64,000 nt of DNA from Pontimonas salivibrio (GCF_002950575.1 NZ_CP026923.1:1240001-1304000), one strand, 5' to 3'. Shown: positions 32,961-43,400, numbered from the stretch's first letter. The notes: a model not told the origin generated them from the letters alone. Made by a program: numbers and translations.

Positions 32961-34316
32961 TCAGGCCCCATCCTCATGAGCCTGAAGAATTCGCTCCGTA
33001 TCCAGCTTCCGGAAGATTGGCCAATCTAGAACGTGGTTAATCTGTAGTCGACCGGAAGCGAACATCTGAGTGGCTAGAGCATTAGCCTGGACGCGGTCGC
33101 CTGTCAGGACCAACTTCGCGAGTTGAAGTCGCTCGAATCTTTCAGCCACCGAATCATCAGGCTCCCATTGCCGAATTTGCTCCTCCACAGTGTTCTCTTC
33201 GAAGGGAGGGTCAAGTTCGAATTCGGAATCTCTGTCAACCTCATCCAGCTTCGCTAGCCAGGCATTAATTCTCACTTCATCAACTTGAAAGGACCTGAGC
33301 CGCGAGTGGTCAAGGCTCGCCACGACGGAGGAGAAGCCATTGTTGAGCAGACGAATCTGGATGTACGTTAACGGCCCGCTAAACCCGGGTTCCTTGGAAA
33401 AGAGCTTGTCACCAGAAATGGCCCACAGCTCGTAACCAAGAGCAAGATATGCCTCACAAGCCTCTGCAAACCTCTCTGAGGTCAAGCGAAAGTCTGTTTC
33501 TTGTAGTCCAAGTTCCTCCATCAATTTGAGGTGTCTGCTCTGGGGTTTCGCATCACCATGAGCAAGTACATTTCTAATGAGGTGGAAACGCTTGACATCA
33601 GTAATGGAAGTGAGTGCTCCGGGCGCGATTAGTTTTCGTGGGGCTCGCTCAAACCACTCAATCCACGCGTCTAGAGAACGGTTCAAGACTGTTGCGGCCT
33701 CTCGCTCTGCGAAGAGCTGTGCGACACCCTCTTGATTTACAGCCCGGATAATTTCTCCCGAGGAAAGGCCAAGGCTCTTGAGGTCATAATCCACGGGATG
33801 AAGAAGACTAATAGCAACCATAAGGTCTCCGGTCAGGACCTCGAAAGCGGAGTCCAACTGAAGAAGCAGACCGGCGTACAAGCGAGGCCCACCTGTTCTC
33901 CTCTCGACCGACTGGATGGCCCTCGTGATTGGGTGTAGGAAGAGGTCTGGGTCGAAGGGCTCGTCTTTGGCAACCACCAAAGCCTCAACCCTCTGTCGAA
34001 TTTCCTCATCCAAAGACTCCTCAAAGGAATCATGGAGCGTGCCATCGGGCGAGACGAGGGATTTTCGATATTCGAATGCATCCCGCACAATCTCGCCGAG
34101 CTCTGAGCCTTTCAACCTCAAGACATCTGGAGGAAAAACCTCCCGCAAGCTCTGCTCAACCGCGTCATTCAATGCCTCAGAGTTGTTCATTGACTGACGG
34201 ACGAGTCGTGCCATGTCCGACACCTCTAGCACGAATGACAAAAAATTCTGAAAGGAGACAAACCACCTTTTTATTGGCGGACGAGAATCTGAGGCTCCAG
34301 CTGTCACGTTGTCCAT
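32961..34316 (-). CDS. HEPN-domain protein with RNxxxH motif
   Basis: 451 aa, mostly helical and soluble. A HEPN ribonuclease motif RNVLAH (R248, H253) sits in FHLIRNVLAHGDAKPQSRHL, preceded by a helical pair (LYAGLLLQLDSAFEVLTGDL, LNRSLDAWIEWFERAPRKL) as in HEPN folds. The rest has acidic and TPR-like helical stretches (AERFERLQLAKLVLTGDRVQ; ANALATQMFASGRLQINH). The start is uncertain: the ATG at 34214 has GAGGTGT in front, while 34316 has none. First of a two-gene unit with the ApeA-like gene. RNase activity in defence is inferred from the motif and the neighbours. Confidence 0.6.
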   Translation of the reverse strand: MDNVTAGASDSRPPIKRWFVSFQNFLSFVLEVSDMARLVRQSMNNSEALNDAVEQSLREVFPPDVLRLKGSELGEIVRDAFEYRKSLVSPDGTLHDSFEESLDEEIRQRVEALVVAKDEPFDPDLFLHPITRAIQSVERRTGGPRLYAGLLLQLDSAFEVLTGDLMVAISLLHPVDYDLKSLGLSSGEIIRAVNQEGVAQLFAEREAATVLNRSLDAWIEWFERAPRKLIAPGALTSITDVKRFHLIRNVLAHGDAKPQSRHLKLMEELGLQETDFRLTSERFAEACEAYLALGYELWAISGDKLFSKEPGFSGPLTYIQIRLLNNGFSSVVASLDHSRLRSFQVDEVRINAWLAKLDEVDRDSEFELDPPFEENTVEEQIRQWEPDDSVAERFERLQLAKLVLTGDRVQANALATQMFASGRLQINHVLDWPIFRKLDTERILQAHEDGA

Positions 34317-34398
34317 TTACCAATTCAAACACTAGAACTGAGAGACTCGAAAGACCGACTGCGCTCGACTGTGGCTACCAATCATTGGAGGCAAGGAT

Positions 34399-34632
34399 TT
34401 GGAGTGGTTCCGGTTCTTCATAGTTTTCGAGGATGAAACCTCGGTGGCCCACGACATTATTGGCACCGGCGAGCAAGCCCACGAGGAATTTGACAAAGCT
34501 TTTCTAGAAGTCTCGACCGGCTTTCTACATGGTGAGAAGCTGCCAAAACGACCGGCTTTCATGGAGTTGTCCCGGAAGGATGAGCTCGACAACCCACTAG
34601 CTCAGTACACGATTCCGGAAATTAATAATTAG
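34399..34632 (+). CDS. Small hypothetical protein
   Basis: 77 aa from a TTG with a GGAGG ribosome site 7 nt upstream. The sequence is compact and acidic (EWFRFFIVFEDETSVAHDII; EEFDKAFLEVSTGFLHGEKL), with no signal peptide, membrane helix or recognised motif. It lies in the gap between two leftward genes, opposite in direction, 82 bp after the start of the HEPN gene. It looks like a real small gene because of the ribosome site and codon pattern, but no function can be given. Confidence 0.5.
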   Translation: MEWFRFFIVFEDETSVAHDIIGTGEQAHEEFDKAFLEVSTGFLHGEKLPKRPAFMELSRKDELDNPLAQYTIPEINN

Positions 34633-34747
34633 TTTCCGTGCTCGTCTTGGAGCCATGCGAAGGCATTGCCGCAGCAGCACAAAGTGTTTCTTCGGGCGCA
34701 GGTGCGTAGTCACACAATGGGCAGTGAGGAGGCGAGGGAACAACCAT

Positions 34748-35890
34748 CTACGCAGTCTCTGGATTAATAGGGAGTCTTGAGTCGATTGAAAGCGTAAGCC
34801 GCGCCTCAGTCGAATCTTTCGCCTCGGAGGACAAGCGCAGCGAGCCAGGCAATGTTGCTCGGCCCCCGACCGAATCCAAAGCCTGGAACACACGAAGCGC
34901 GAGCCATTCAGGGACGTAACCGACTTTCAACCCCTTCACGAGCACAGCGACAGCTCGGCCGCTAGGGCTGTGGTCGTTTTCGGGCTCCTGCACTAATTCT
35001 GCTTCGACTATATAGTCAAACGCCTCGCCGGCGCGAAAGTCCCTCCGAAGTTTTTCGAGATTCGAGCGCTGGAACTGTTGGCCCACAACTTCAATCTCCG
35101 AGATTGTTGGCTGTGGCGGCGACTCAACAGTGAGGGACTTTGCGCGCTCATCATCATCTACGGCTTTCAGCCTTCTGTTTTCTGCCTGTTCGATGAGTTC
35201 CTGTAACCGTTCAGTGCTTGCCCAGGGGTTCTCATGGACGATTCGCGACTGGGCGCGGGCGGCTTCTGCCCCTCTTCTACTTTCTAGACGTGCGGCTTCC
35301 CAGCCCTCCTCCTGGGCAATGCCTGCCAAATCGAAGGCCACTGATGGAGCGAGCCCGTTGGTGGGGTCAGCGAGGGCGACTCCCGACATTCGCTTACGGT
35401 TCGATGTCGCCATCATCAGCTGGCCGCCGTTATCCGCGTTCCAGCCAACAAGTTTTGCCATATCCCACTCGCGAGAGTGGTGTTTTCCGATAAACATCAC
35501 GCGCATGTTCGTGAAGGTGACCCTGCCGGAATCGATAATGCGGAGAACATCGCCAGGCTCCGGAGAGATGGAGGTGCCTGATGCGGCGGTGTAGAAGAAA
35601 CCTTTTGCCAAAGCAACGGTGAAAGCGTCTGCTGACCTCCTTGAAATACGCGGGGCCTGTCTTGACTCAATGAGGTTCACGTTCTTTTGGACCCAGACCA
35701 AGTGCTCTCCTGGGCGGAATTGGAAGTCCGCATGCTTCTGAAGAGGTAGCTCGTTAGCGAGCTTCGTGAGAATCGAAGCGTTTGACTCGGCCCCGGTCGT
35801 TATCGCACGATTGCGGAGGCCACGGCTACCAAAGAAATACACACTCGCGACAACTCCGCCGAAGAACATAAGAAACCAGAAAACTTCCAT
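34748..35890 (-). CDS. Membrane-anchored protein with PH-like and HIRAN-like domains
   Basis: 380 aa from the ATG at 35890 (AGAGG in front; the frame is open to 36052 but that part is not protein-like). One N-terminal helix (FWFLMFFGGVVASVYFFG), then a bacterial PH-like domain near 60-185 (GRVTFTNMRVMFIGKHHSRE, then MAKLVGW...RKRMSGV), a coiled segment 190-250, and a HIRAN-like C-terminus 265-355 (IEVVGQQFQ, VEAELVQEPENDHSPSGRAV, AVLVKGLKVGYVPEWLALRV). HIRAN domains bind DNA ends in helicase-like factors. A close paralogue lies at 46887-48032. Divergent from the HIRAN-like gene at 35996, with which it may work. Confidence 0.62.
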   Translation of the reverse strand: MEVFWFLMFFGGVVASVYFFGSRGLRNRAITTGAESNASILTKLANELPLQKHADFQFRPGEHLVWVQKNVNLIESRQAPRISRRSADAFTVALAKGFFYTAASGTSISPEPGDVLRIIDSGRVTFTNMRVMFIGKHHSREWDMAKLVGWNADNGGQLMMATSNRKRMSGVALADPTNGLAPSVAFDLAGIAQEEGWEAARLESRRGAEAARAQSRIVHENPWASTERLQELIEQAENRRLKAVDDDERAKSLTVESPPQPTISEIEVVGQQFQRSNLEKLRRDFRAGEAFDYIVEAELVQEPENDHSPSGRAVAVLVKGLKVGYVPEWLALRVFQALDSVGGRATLPGSLRLSSEAKDSTEARLTLSIDSRLPINPETA

Positions 35891-35995
35891 ATTCGCCTCT
35901 TCTGCCCTTTCTACCCCTTCAGTGTGATTCTCCCCCGAACCGACGACATTTGAAAACTCTCCCAACTGTCTGCATGACATGGCTAGCCTTTTCCC

Positions 35996-37258
35996 ATGGG
36001 CATACTTGATTTTCTTCAACGGAAAACACTTCCCCCCACAGCGGCTCCGCAACTACCCGAGCTAGCCCGAGGTAGTGAATCCAACGTCGCTGGTGAAAGT
36101 TTCTACTCAAAATCTTTTCGACGACTGGCGCGAAAGTTAGGTAACGGTCCTAAAAGCGAAACGCTGGTTGAAATTGAGCTTCGGGCAGACCCAACCAATC
36201 GGTTCAGCGTATCAGGCAAAGCCGTCGGCGTGTGGTGCTTAGGACTGCAACTAGGTCACATCCCCGAACAAGTTGCCCCCGAGGTTTTCGACAAAATAAG
36301 GACTCGCGGATGGTCAGCTCGATGCTCAGGACGAATCTGGTTTGACCAATTTCGGCGCGAGCGACCAAAGCATTCGGTCAACCTCTTTATCCACCCCGTG
36401 CATTGGGCTGACGAGCCAAGCCCCCTTTCGCAAGCACGCTCCTCCACATACGCAAGAGTTGACGAGATACACCACGAATCTCTCGACGCCCAAAGGCAGG
36501 ACCGAAAAAGAGGCTGGAGTCCTGAGCTGCCAAAGCTGAAAAAAGGAGACGAAGTCACCATCACCCAACTGAGCCTGCCGGATGAAGAGTTTCTCCAAGC
36601 AGTGCTCCAGCCCCATGGAATCAAAGTGGAACACCGCATTACGAAAAGCCGCACATCAGTTGTGGTCGTTCCGCAGAATGGAGTGTGGGACGATTCCGCC
36701 GAGCTAGATAAAGCCCTTCTTTGGAATAAACCCCACTCGACACTCGGCGAGTTTTTCGAACGGTATCCCGAGTTGTCGCCTAAACCAGAAATGCTTGAAA
36801 GCAAGCGCTTGGCAGATGAGTGGCTCGCTACCCGGTCACAGCCCGCCGAAATGGCTGCGGCGAGAGCGCAAGTCGCTGCTGCAGCACGAAAGGGGCCAGT
36901 GGTCCTTCGGGGCCTTGCTTACGCCGAGACCCTTCCGTTTCGATTTGGGCTATTTAATGGGCGCGTGTTGAACGAGCACAAGCAAACCGTCCGAAGACTT
37001 CTTGAAAACAATGGTGCTCGCCTTTGGGACCGTCTAATACTTCCCGGTGCTCTCGGCCTTCAAGTGGACCAAGAAAATCTCGTCTTTGCGGTGGATGATG
37101 AGCCGGTCGCACAGGTCCAGGCGGAGGACAAGTCATGGTTCAGCTCCGCAATTCGCGATTTCCAAAGCAATGCGCTGCTTCTCGACATTTGCTGGCAGCG
37201 CCCGAACAAGTTCCAGGTCTCCGCACAGACAAACATCGGTGCTAGTGGCGAGGACTGA
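35996..37258 (+). CDS. HIRAN-like and BRCT-like domain protein
   Basis: 420 aa, soluble. Residues about 30-120 are HIRAN-like (NVAGESFYSKSFRRL, ETLVEIELRADPTNRFSVSG, KAVGVWCLGLQLGHIPEQVA), the same block pattern as the PH/HIRAN proteins at 34748 and 46887. Residues about 185-250 (GDEVTITQLSLPDEEFLQAV, SRTSVVVVPQNGVWDDSAEL, DKALLWNKPHSTLGEFFERY) read like a BRCT fold. The C-terminal 90 residues are a separate globular part. HIRAN plus BRCT suggests binding of DNA ends or damaged DNA (inference). It lies just upstream of the type I restriction operon. No catalytic motif is seen. Confidence 0.5.
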   Translation: MGILDFLQRKTLPPTAAPQLPELARGSESNVAGESFYSKSFRRLARKLGNGPKSETLVEIELRADPTNRFSVSGKAVGVWCLGLQLGHIPEQVAPEVFDKIRTRGWSARCSGRIWFDQFRRERPKHSVNLFIHPVHWADEPSPLSQARSSTYARVDEIHHESLDAQRQDRKRGWSPELPKLKKGDEVTITQLSLPDEEFLQAVLQPHGIKVEHRITKSRTSVVVVPQNGVWDDSAELDKALLWNKPHSTLGEFFERYPELSPKPEMLESKRLADEWLATRSQPAEMAAARAQVAAAARKGPVVLRGLAYAETLPFRFGLFNGRVLNEHKQTVRRLLENNGARLWDRLILPGALGLQVDQENLVFAVDDEPVAQVQAEDKSWFSSAIRDFQSNALLLDICWQRPNKFQVSAQTNIGASGED

Positions 37259-37665
37259 ACTCTCTTAATCAGCCTCTTTACGGGATTCGCGCTAAAGGAG
37301 CAGAAATACAAAAACGTTGGTTTATGAGAAGCACTGACTTTGGAAGTAATGGTGAACTTCAATTGCAAACTAAGCACCCAAATCTCGTTACTAAATCTTT
37401 GTGACAAAACCACCGTTTGTGAAACCATAAATGCCGGCTCAATTACGTGGCCGATCACGGTTCGAGATACGGCCTAGGCGGGCAGGGCGCGATGGGTAAG
37501 GAGGGTTCAAGCAGTGAGCTTGTTGGTGACCAACCGTAGACTACAAACATGAAGAGATGTGCCGATTTGTCCCGCGCCGCCGATCAAAGGCATAACCAAG
37601 CCCTGACACTCCATCCACACAAGGGCAAAAGACCCATGCCAACACTGTGGTTGGTGAGCTAGTCA
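37259..37665. other. Gap before the hsd operon, with a short dyad
   Basis: 407 bp without a supportable gene; it should hold the promoter of hsdMSR. A perfect 6-bp-arm dyad GTTGGT-G-ACCAAC is at 37522-37534, about 130 nt before hsdM, and could be an operator. I see no controller-protein gene nearby. Confidence 0.3.
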
Positions 37666-39228
37666 ATGGCTGCAGCAGCATCACAGCAGGCCGAACTTCA
37701 CCGCACAATTTGGCGAATTGCCAACGACATGCGGGGAAGTGTCGACGGTTGGGACTTCAAGAGTTATGTGCTGGGCATGCTGTTTTATCGGTATATCTCG
37801 GAAAACCTCTCCGTCTACCTGAACAAAGCCGAATGGGCCGCAGGAAACCCGGACTTCGACTACGCCACACTCTCAGACGAGGAGGCCGAATACGGCCGCG
37901 TGGAGACGGTCGCCGAAAAGGGCTTCTACATTTTGCCCAGTCAGCTTTTTGCCAACGTGCGCTCTCGGGCCGCCAACGACCCCAACCTGAACGAGACCCT
38001 CGAGGCGATCTTCAAGGCAATTGAAGGTTCAGCAATTGGTTCCGAGAGTGAAAATGACCTGAAGGGGTTATTCGATGACTTGGATGTCAATTCCCAAAAG
38101 CTCGGTTCGACCGTCCCCAAACGAAACGGTCGGTTAGCAAAGCTTATGGAGGCGATTGGCGATCTCACCCTCGGTGATTTTGCGGACAATTCGATTGACG
38201 CGTTCGGTGACGCCTATGAGTACCTACTGGCTATGTATGCGTCAAGTGCGGGAAAGTCCGGGGGCGAGTTCTTCACCCCGCAGGAGGTTTCTGAGCTCCT
38301 TGCTCGGATTACCCTGGTCGGCAAAACACAGGTGAATAAGGTGTACGACCCAGCCTGTGGTTCAGGTGCACTGCTGCTCCAATTCGCCAAAGTCCTTGGC
38401 AAAGAAAACGTGAGGAAGGGTTTCTTCGGCCAAGAAATCAACCTGAATACCTTCAACCTTGCCCGGATCAACATGTTTCTCCACGACGTGAACTACGAAA
38501 AGTTCTCCCTCGCACACGGCGACACTCTCACTGATCCCGCCCACCTCGACGACGAACCTTTTGAAGCGATCGTGTCAAACCCGCCCTACTCGATTAAATG
38601 GGACGGCGACGCCAATCCCCTGATGATCAATGACCCGCGGTTTTCGCCCGCGGGAGTGCTTGCACCCAAATCAAAAGCCGATTTGGCCTTCACCATGCAC
38701 ATCCTGTCGTGGCTCGCCGTTGATGGCACCGCCGCCATTGTGGAATTCCCTGGTGTGATGTACCGGGGTGGGGCAGAACAAAAGATTCGCAAATACCTCA
38801 TCGATAACAACTTTGTTGATGCGGTCATCCAACTACCCACTGACCTCTTTTTTGGTACCACCATCGCCACCTGCATTCTCGTGCTGAAAAAATCGAAGAA
38901 CGACAATGCGGTGCTGTTTATCGACGCCAGCGCAGAGTTCAAAAGGGAAAACACGAAGAACCGCCTGACTCCCGACAACCGGGCGACCATCCTCAGTGCT
39001 TACGAATCACGGGATAACACCGAATACTTCTCCCGCCTGGTACCAAACGAAGAGCTTGCTTCCAAGGATTACAACCTTTCAGTCTCGGCTTACGTGGAAA
39101 AGGAAGACACCAGGGAAGTCATCGACATCGCCGAGCTAAATAAAGAAATTGAACAAATCGTCGCCAGACAGTCCGCACTGCGAGCCCAAATTGATGCAAT
39201 CGTCAGAGACCTCGAGGGTGAGCGATGA
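37666..39228 (+). CDS. hsdM: Type I restriction-modification system, modification subunit HsdM
   Basis: 520 aa adenine methyltransferase subunit. HsdM_N domain first (LHRTIWRIANDMRGSVDGWD, FKSYVLGMLFYRYISENLS), then the N6-adenine MTase core: FFTPQEVSELLARI, SAM motif I DPACGSG at 228-234, catalytic motif IV NPPY at 305-308. Together with HsdS it methylates the target; with HsdR it restricts unmodified DNA. The start ATG has GGTGAG upstream. It overlaps hsdS by 4 nt (ATGA). It appears intact. Confidence 0.96.
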   Translation: MAAAASQQAELHRTIWRIANDMRGSVDGWDFKSYVLGMLFYRYISENLSVYLNKAEWAAGNPDFDYATLSDEEAEYGRVETVAEKGFYILPSQLFANVRSRAANDPNLNETLEAIFKAIEGSAIGSESENDLKGLFDDLDVNSQKLGSTVPKRNGRLAKLMEAIGDLTLGDFADNSIDAFGDAYEYLLAMYASSAGKSGGEFFTPQEVSELLARITLVGKTQVNKVYDPACGSGALLLQFAKVLGKENVRKGFFGQEINLNTFNLARINMFLHDVNYEKFSLAHGDTLTDPAHLDDEPFEAIVSNPPYSIKWDGDANPLMINDPRFSPAGVLAPKSKADLAFTMHILSWLAVDGTAAIVEFPGVMYRGGAEQKIRKYLIDNNFVDAVIQLPTDLFFGTTIATCILVLKKSKNDNAVLFIDASAEFKRENTKNRLTPDNRATILSAYESRDNTEYFSRLVPNEELASKDYNLSVSAYVEKEDTREVIDIAELNKEIEQIVARQSALRAQIDAIVRDLEGER

Positions 39229-40400
39229 GTCGGATAGACGGACTTATTAGCGAGTTGTCTCCCGCCGGGGTACCCCACGCAATCCTTAGCGAGATCGCCA
39301 CTTTTTCCGACACCCGTTCTGATGTTTCTTCTTTGACCTCGGAGACTTACGTGGGCGTCGACAACATGCTTTCAAACAAGCGAGGTATCCGTCCGGCGAA
39401 GCAGGTTCCGGTTAGCGGAAAAGTCACCGGTTACACCGAAGGGGATATCTTGCTCGGAAATATTCGCCCCTACCTAAAGAAAATTTGGCTCGCAACAGGC
39501 TCTGGCGGCTGCAGCGGGGACGTACTGGCGATTCGCATCACACCATCTTCCGTTGGCCAGGTGGCGCCGGCTTTCCTTTTTTACCTTCTCTCGTCAGATG
39601 GCTTCTTTAATTTTTCGATGAAGCACGCACGCGGGGGGAAGATGCCTAGAGGTTCGAAGCCGGCAATTATGAACTATCGCATCCCGATTCCCCCGCTACG
39701 GGTGCAAGAGGAAATCGTCCGCATCCTCGACACCTTTATGGAGCTAGAGGCGGAGCTAGAGGCGGAGCTAGAGGCACGAAAAACGCAGTATGAAGTGGTG
39801 CGCGACTCTCTGGTTTCGTTTGATGGGGACCTTGAGGGGCATCCACTAAGTGAAATGATTCACGAGATGTGTCCAGAAGGTATTGATTGGGATCGACTTG
39901 GCGAACTAGTCCGGATTCGGAATGGCCGCGATTACAAGCATTTGCCCGAAGGGCCAATTCCTGTCTATGGTTCCGGCGGCGTCATCGCCTCTGTGTCAGA
40001 GTCCGCCCATCCTGGCCCTTCTGTGCTTATTCCTAGGAAGGGCTCGCTTGGAAACCTATATTTTGTGTCATTTCCGTTCTGGACAGTCGACACTATCTTT
40101 TTCACCGAGGTTGGGGACCGCTTGGCCCCGAAGTTTTTTTACTACTTCCTGGAATCAGCCGAGCTCGAAAACCTCAATGAAGCCGGAGGAGTCCCAAGCC
40201 TCACACAAGCCAAACTCAACGAATTGAAGATCCCAGTGCCCCCACTTGGCATTCAACAGGAAATCGTCCGTATCCTCGACAGCTTCAACACTTTGGTGAA
40301 CGACATATCTTCGGGTCTTCCCGCTGAGATTGCTGCCCGCCGGAAGCAGTACGAGTATTACCGGGACAAGCTGTTGACTTTTGAGGAGCTCGCTGCGTGA
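39225..40400 (+). CDS. hsdS: Type I restriction-modification system, specificity subunit HsdS
   Basis: 391 aa with two target-recognition domains, each followed by the conserved helix (IPIPPLRVQEEIVRILDTFM at about 148-167; IPVPPLGIQQEIVRILDSFN at about 336-355). The central spacer helix carries the tandem ELEA-ELEA-ELEA, encoded by three 12-bp units (39741-39776). It chooses the bipartite recognition sequence. It overlaps hsdM by 4 nt and hsdR by 4 nt (GTGA). Both recognition domains look full length, so no truncation is evident. Confidence 0.95.
   Translation: MSRIDGLISELSPAGVPHAILSEIATFSDTRSDVSSLTSETYVGVDNMLSNKRGIRPAKQVPVSGKVTGYTEGDILLGNIRPYLKKIWLATGSGGCSGDVLAIRITPSSVGQVAPAFLFYLLSSDGFFNFSMKHARGGKMPRGSKPAIMNYRIPIPPLRVQEEIVRILDTFMELEAELEAELEARKTQYEVVRDSLVSFDGDLEGHPLSEMIHEMCPEGIDWDRLGELVRIRNGRDYKHLPEGPIPVYGSGGVIASVSESAHPGPSVLIPRKGSLGNLYFVSFPFWTVDTIFFTEVGDRLAPKFFYYFLESAELENLNEAGGVPSLTQAKLNELKIPVPPLGIQQEIVRILDSFNTLVNDISSGLPAEIAARRKQYEYYRDKLLTFEELAA
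39741..39776 (+). repeat. Three 12-bp tandem repeats in the hsdS spacer
   Basis: GAGCTAGAGGCG occurs three times in a row (39741, 39753, 39765; the last ends in A). Each unit encodes ELEA in the helix between the two recognition domains. It is analogous to the TAEL repeats of EcoR124I/EcoDXXI, whose number sets the length of the non-specific gap in the target. Confidence 0.9.
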
Positions 40401-43400
40401 GTGAGGCCCAAGCGATCCGTTATGACCCGATTGCGGTCAGTAACGAGAGCACGGTTGTCTCGGAGTACGTACCGGACAAACAGAACGCCTCTAGTTACCA
40501 GTCAGAGGCGCAGCTGGAGACTGAATTCATTCGGTTGCTGGAAAGCCAGGCCTACGAATACCTCCGCATTACGTCAGAAGCGGATTTGATCGCTAATCTC
40601 CGCAGGCAGCTGGAGACCCTAAACAATGTGACCTTTTCTGAGGGCGAGTGGGAGCAGTTTTTCTCCAGCCAACTGGCGAGTTCAAACGAGGGCATTGCGG
40701 AGAAGACCAGGCGCATCCAAGAAGATCACATTCAACTTCTTCGCCGCGATGATGGGTCGACTAAAAACATCGCGCTTCTGGATAAGTCAAACATTCACAA
40801 CAATCGCGTGCAGGTCATCAACCAATACGAGGTGGCCGAGGGTAACGGCGGTGCAACACGGACTAACCGCTACGACGTGACGGTTCTGGTAAATGGGCTG
40901 CCGATGGTTCACATTGAGCTCAAACGCCGTGGTGTGGATTTACGCGAAGCGTTTAACCAAATCAATCGATACCAGCGCGATAGTTTCTGGGCGGGTTCCG
41001 GGTTATTTGAATACGTGCAGTTGTTTGTGATCTCCAATGGCACATTGACCAAGTACTACTCAAACACCATTCGCAAACAACGCCTCGAGGAGTCCAAAAA
41101 GGGCTCTGCCAAATCGAAGACGTCGAACTCGTTCGAATTCACCTCCTGGTGGGCAGATGCCCACAACAAACCCATTCAGGACCTCACCGCGTTTGCGAAA
41201 ACCTTTTTTGCCAAGCATTCACTCTTGAACGTCTTAACCAAATACTGCGTGTTGACCACTGAGGGCATGTTGCTGGTGATGCGCCCCTACCAAATTGTGG
41301 CGACCGAGCGAATCCTGCAGCGCATTGCTATTTCAACGAACTACAAAACACTGGGAACGATCGATGCCGGTGGGTACGTATGGCACACCACCGGTTCGGG
41401 TAAGACACTGACCAGCTTCAAAACCGCACAATTGGCTACCCGTATTCCCAGTGTCGACAAAGTGTTGTTCGTGGTGGATCGAAAAGACCTCGACTTTCAG
41501 ACAATGCGGGAATACGACCGGTTCGAAAAGGGTGCCGCCAACTCCAACCAATCCACTGCCGAGCTGAAAAAACAGCTGGAAAACCCGAGTGCGCGAATTG
41601 TGGTCACCACGATCCAGAAACTCTCAAAATTTGTCGATCGCCACGAAAGCCACGCGGTCTACAACGATCACACAGTGATCATCTTCGACGAATGCCACCG
41701 CTCACAATTTGGCGATATGCACCAGGCCATCACGAGAGCTTTCAAGCGCTACAACCTTTTTGGCTTCACCGGGACTCCGATATTCGCGTCAAACGCGTCG
41801 ACTGGCGGGAAACCCCAGCTGAAAACGACAGAGCAGGCCTTTGGCGACAAGCTACACACCTATACGATCGTCGACGCCATCACCGATAAGAACGTTTTGC
41901 CGTTTCGAATCGACTACGTCAACACGGTCAAGATGACTCCCGGTCTCACCGAGCAGCAAGTATCCGCAATCGATGCCGAGCGTGCGCTGCTCGACAGTGA
42001 ACGTATCCGCCAAATCGTCGCGTATATCCGCGAGCACTTCGATCAGAAAACAAAACGTTCGGAGCACTACACGACAGCGGGTAAGCGGATGCAGGGCTTC
42101 AATTCGCTCTTCGCTACCGCATCGATTGACGCTGCGAAGGCGTATTACATGGAATTCAAAAGCCAGCAGGAGTCCGTTCCTGCGAGCGAGCGGCTGAAGG
42201 TGGGAATCATTTACTCCTACGCGGCCAACGAGGAACTCGTTGATGGCCTACTCGATGAGGAAGAGTTCGAGACTGACGGGCTCAGCATGGACGCTCGGTC
42301 TTTTCTGGACGCCTGCATCAGCGATTACAACGAGATGTTCGAGGTGAGCTATGACAGTGCCTCGGAAGGTTTTCAGAACTACTACAAAGATCTCACGAGG
42401 CGACTTCGCGAGCGAGATTTGGACCTCGTCATCGTGGTCAATATGTTTCTCACCGGCTTTGACGCCACAACCCTCAATACTCTGTGGGTAGATAAGAACC
42501 TTCGCTCCCATGGGCTCATCCAGGCCTATTCCAGGACTAACCGCATTTTGAACTCGGTCAAAACCTACGGAAATATCGTGTCGTTTCGTGATCTGGAACA
42601 GGCCACCAACGACGCTATTGCACTGTTTGGCAACAAAGACGCCAAGGGCGTCGTACTCCTCAAGCCGTACCAGGACTACTTCAGCGAATACCTCGAGAGG
42701 CTCAACGAACTCAAAACACAGTTTCCCCCTGGTGAGCACATCGTCGGCGAACAAGCCGAGCGGGAGTTTGTTGAGCTGTGGGGTGCGATCACCAGGCTTC
42801 GCAACATTTTGACTTCCTTCGACGATTTCCAACACCAAGACGTACTGGAAGATCGGCAAGAACAGGACTATCGCGCCCGATACCTCGATATTTACAACGA
42901 ACGTCGCAAACTGTTGGACGCGGAGCGGGCCACCATCAACGACGACCTGGTCTTCGAAATCGAGTTGATCAAACAGGTCGAAATTAATGTCGACTACATC
43001 CTGATGCTCGTCCAACAACACCGCGATCGATTTGGTGACGGTTCCGATACCGAAATCAAAGAATCAATCGCTCGCTCCATCGACGCCTCACCGTCACTGC
43101 GAAACAAAAAAGATCTCATCGAGGCGTTCATCGAATCGGTCAACACCGCCGAAGAAGTCGACCAGCAGTGGGCAGAGTTCATCAGCAAGCGGCGCGAAGA
43201 AGAGCTGGAACACATTATTGCCGCCGAAAACCTCAGACCCCAGGCCACCAAGGCGTTTGTCATGGCCGCCCTGCGTGACGGTGCTGTGGCCACAAGTGGA
43301 ACTGCCATCACCGGCATTCTGCCCCCAGTGTCACGTTTTTCCCCCGATGGTGGCCACGGCGAAACGAAACAGAGGGTCATCGAACGCCTGTCAGCATTCG

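Noticed and set aside
37502-37555. Restriction controller (C-protein) gene or C-box before hsdM
   Set aside because: Only one short dyad (GTTGGTGACCAAC) is visible and no small HTH gene lies in the gap.
42248-43021. Minus-strand open frame of 257 codons
   Set aside because: Antisense to the hsdR C-terminal region; long only because of codon bias.
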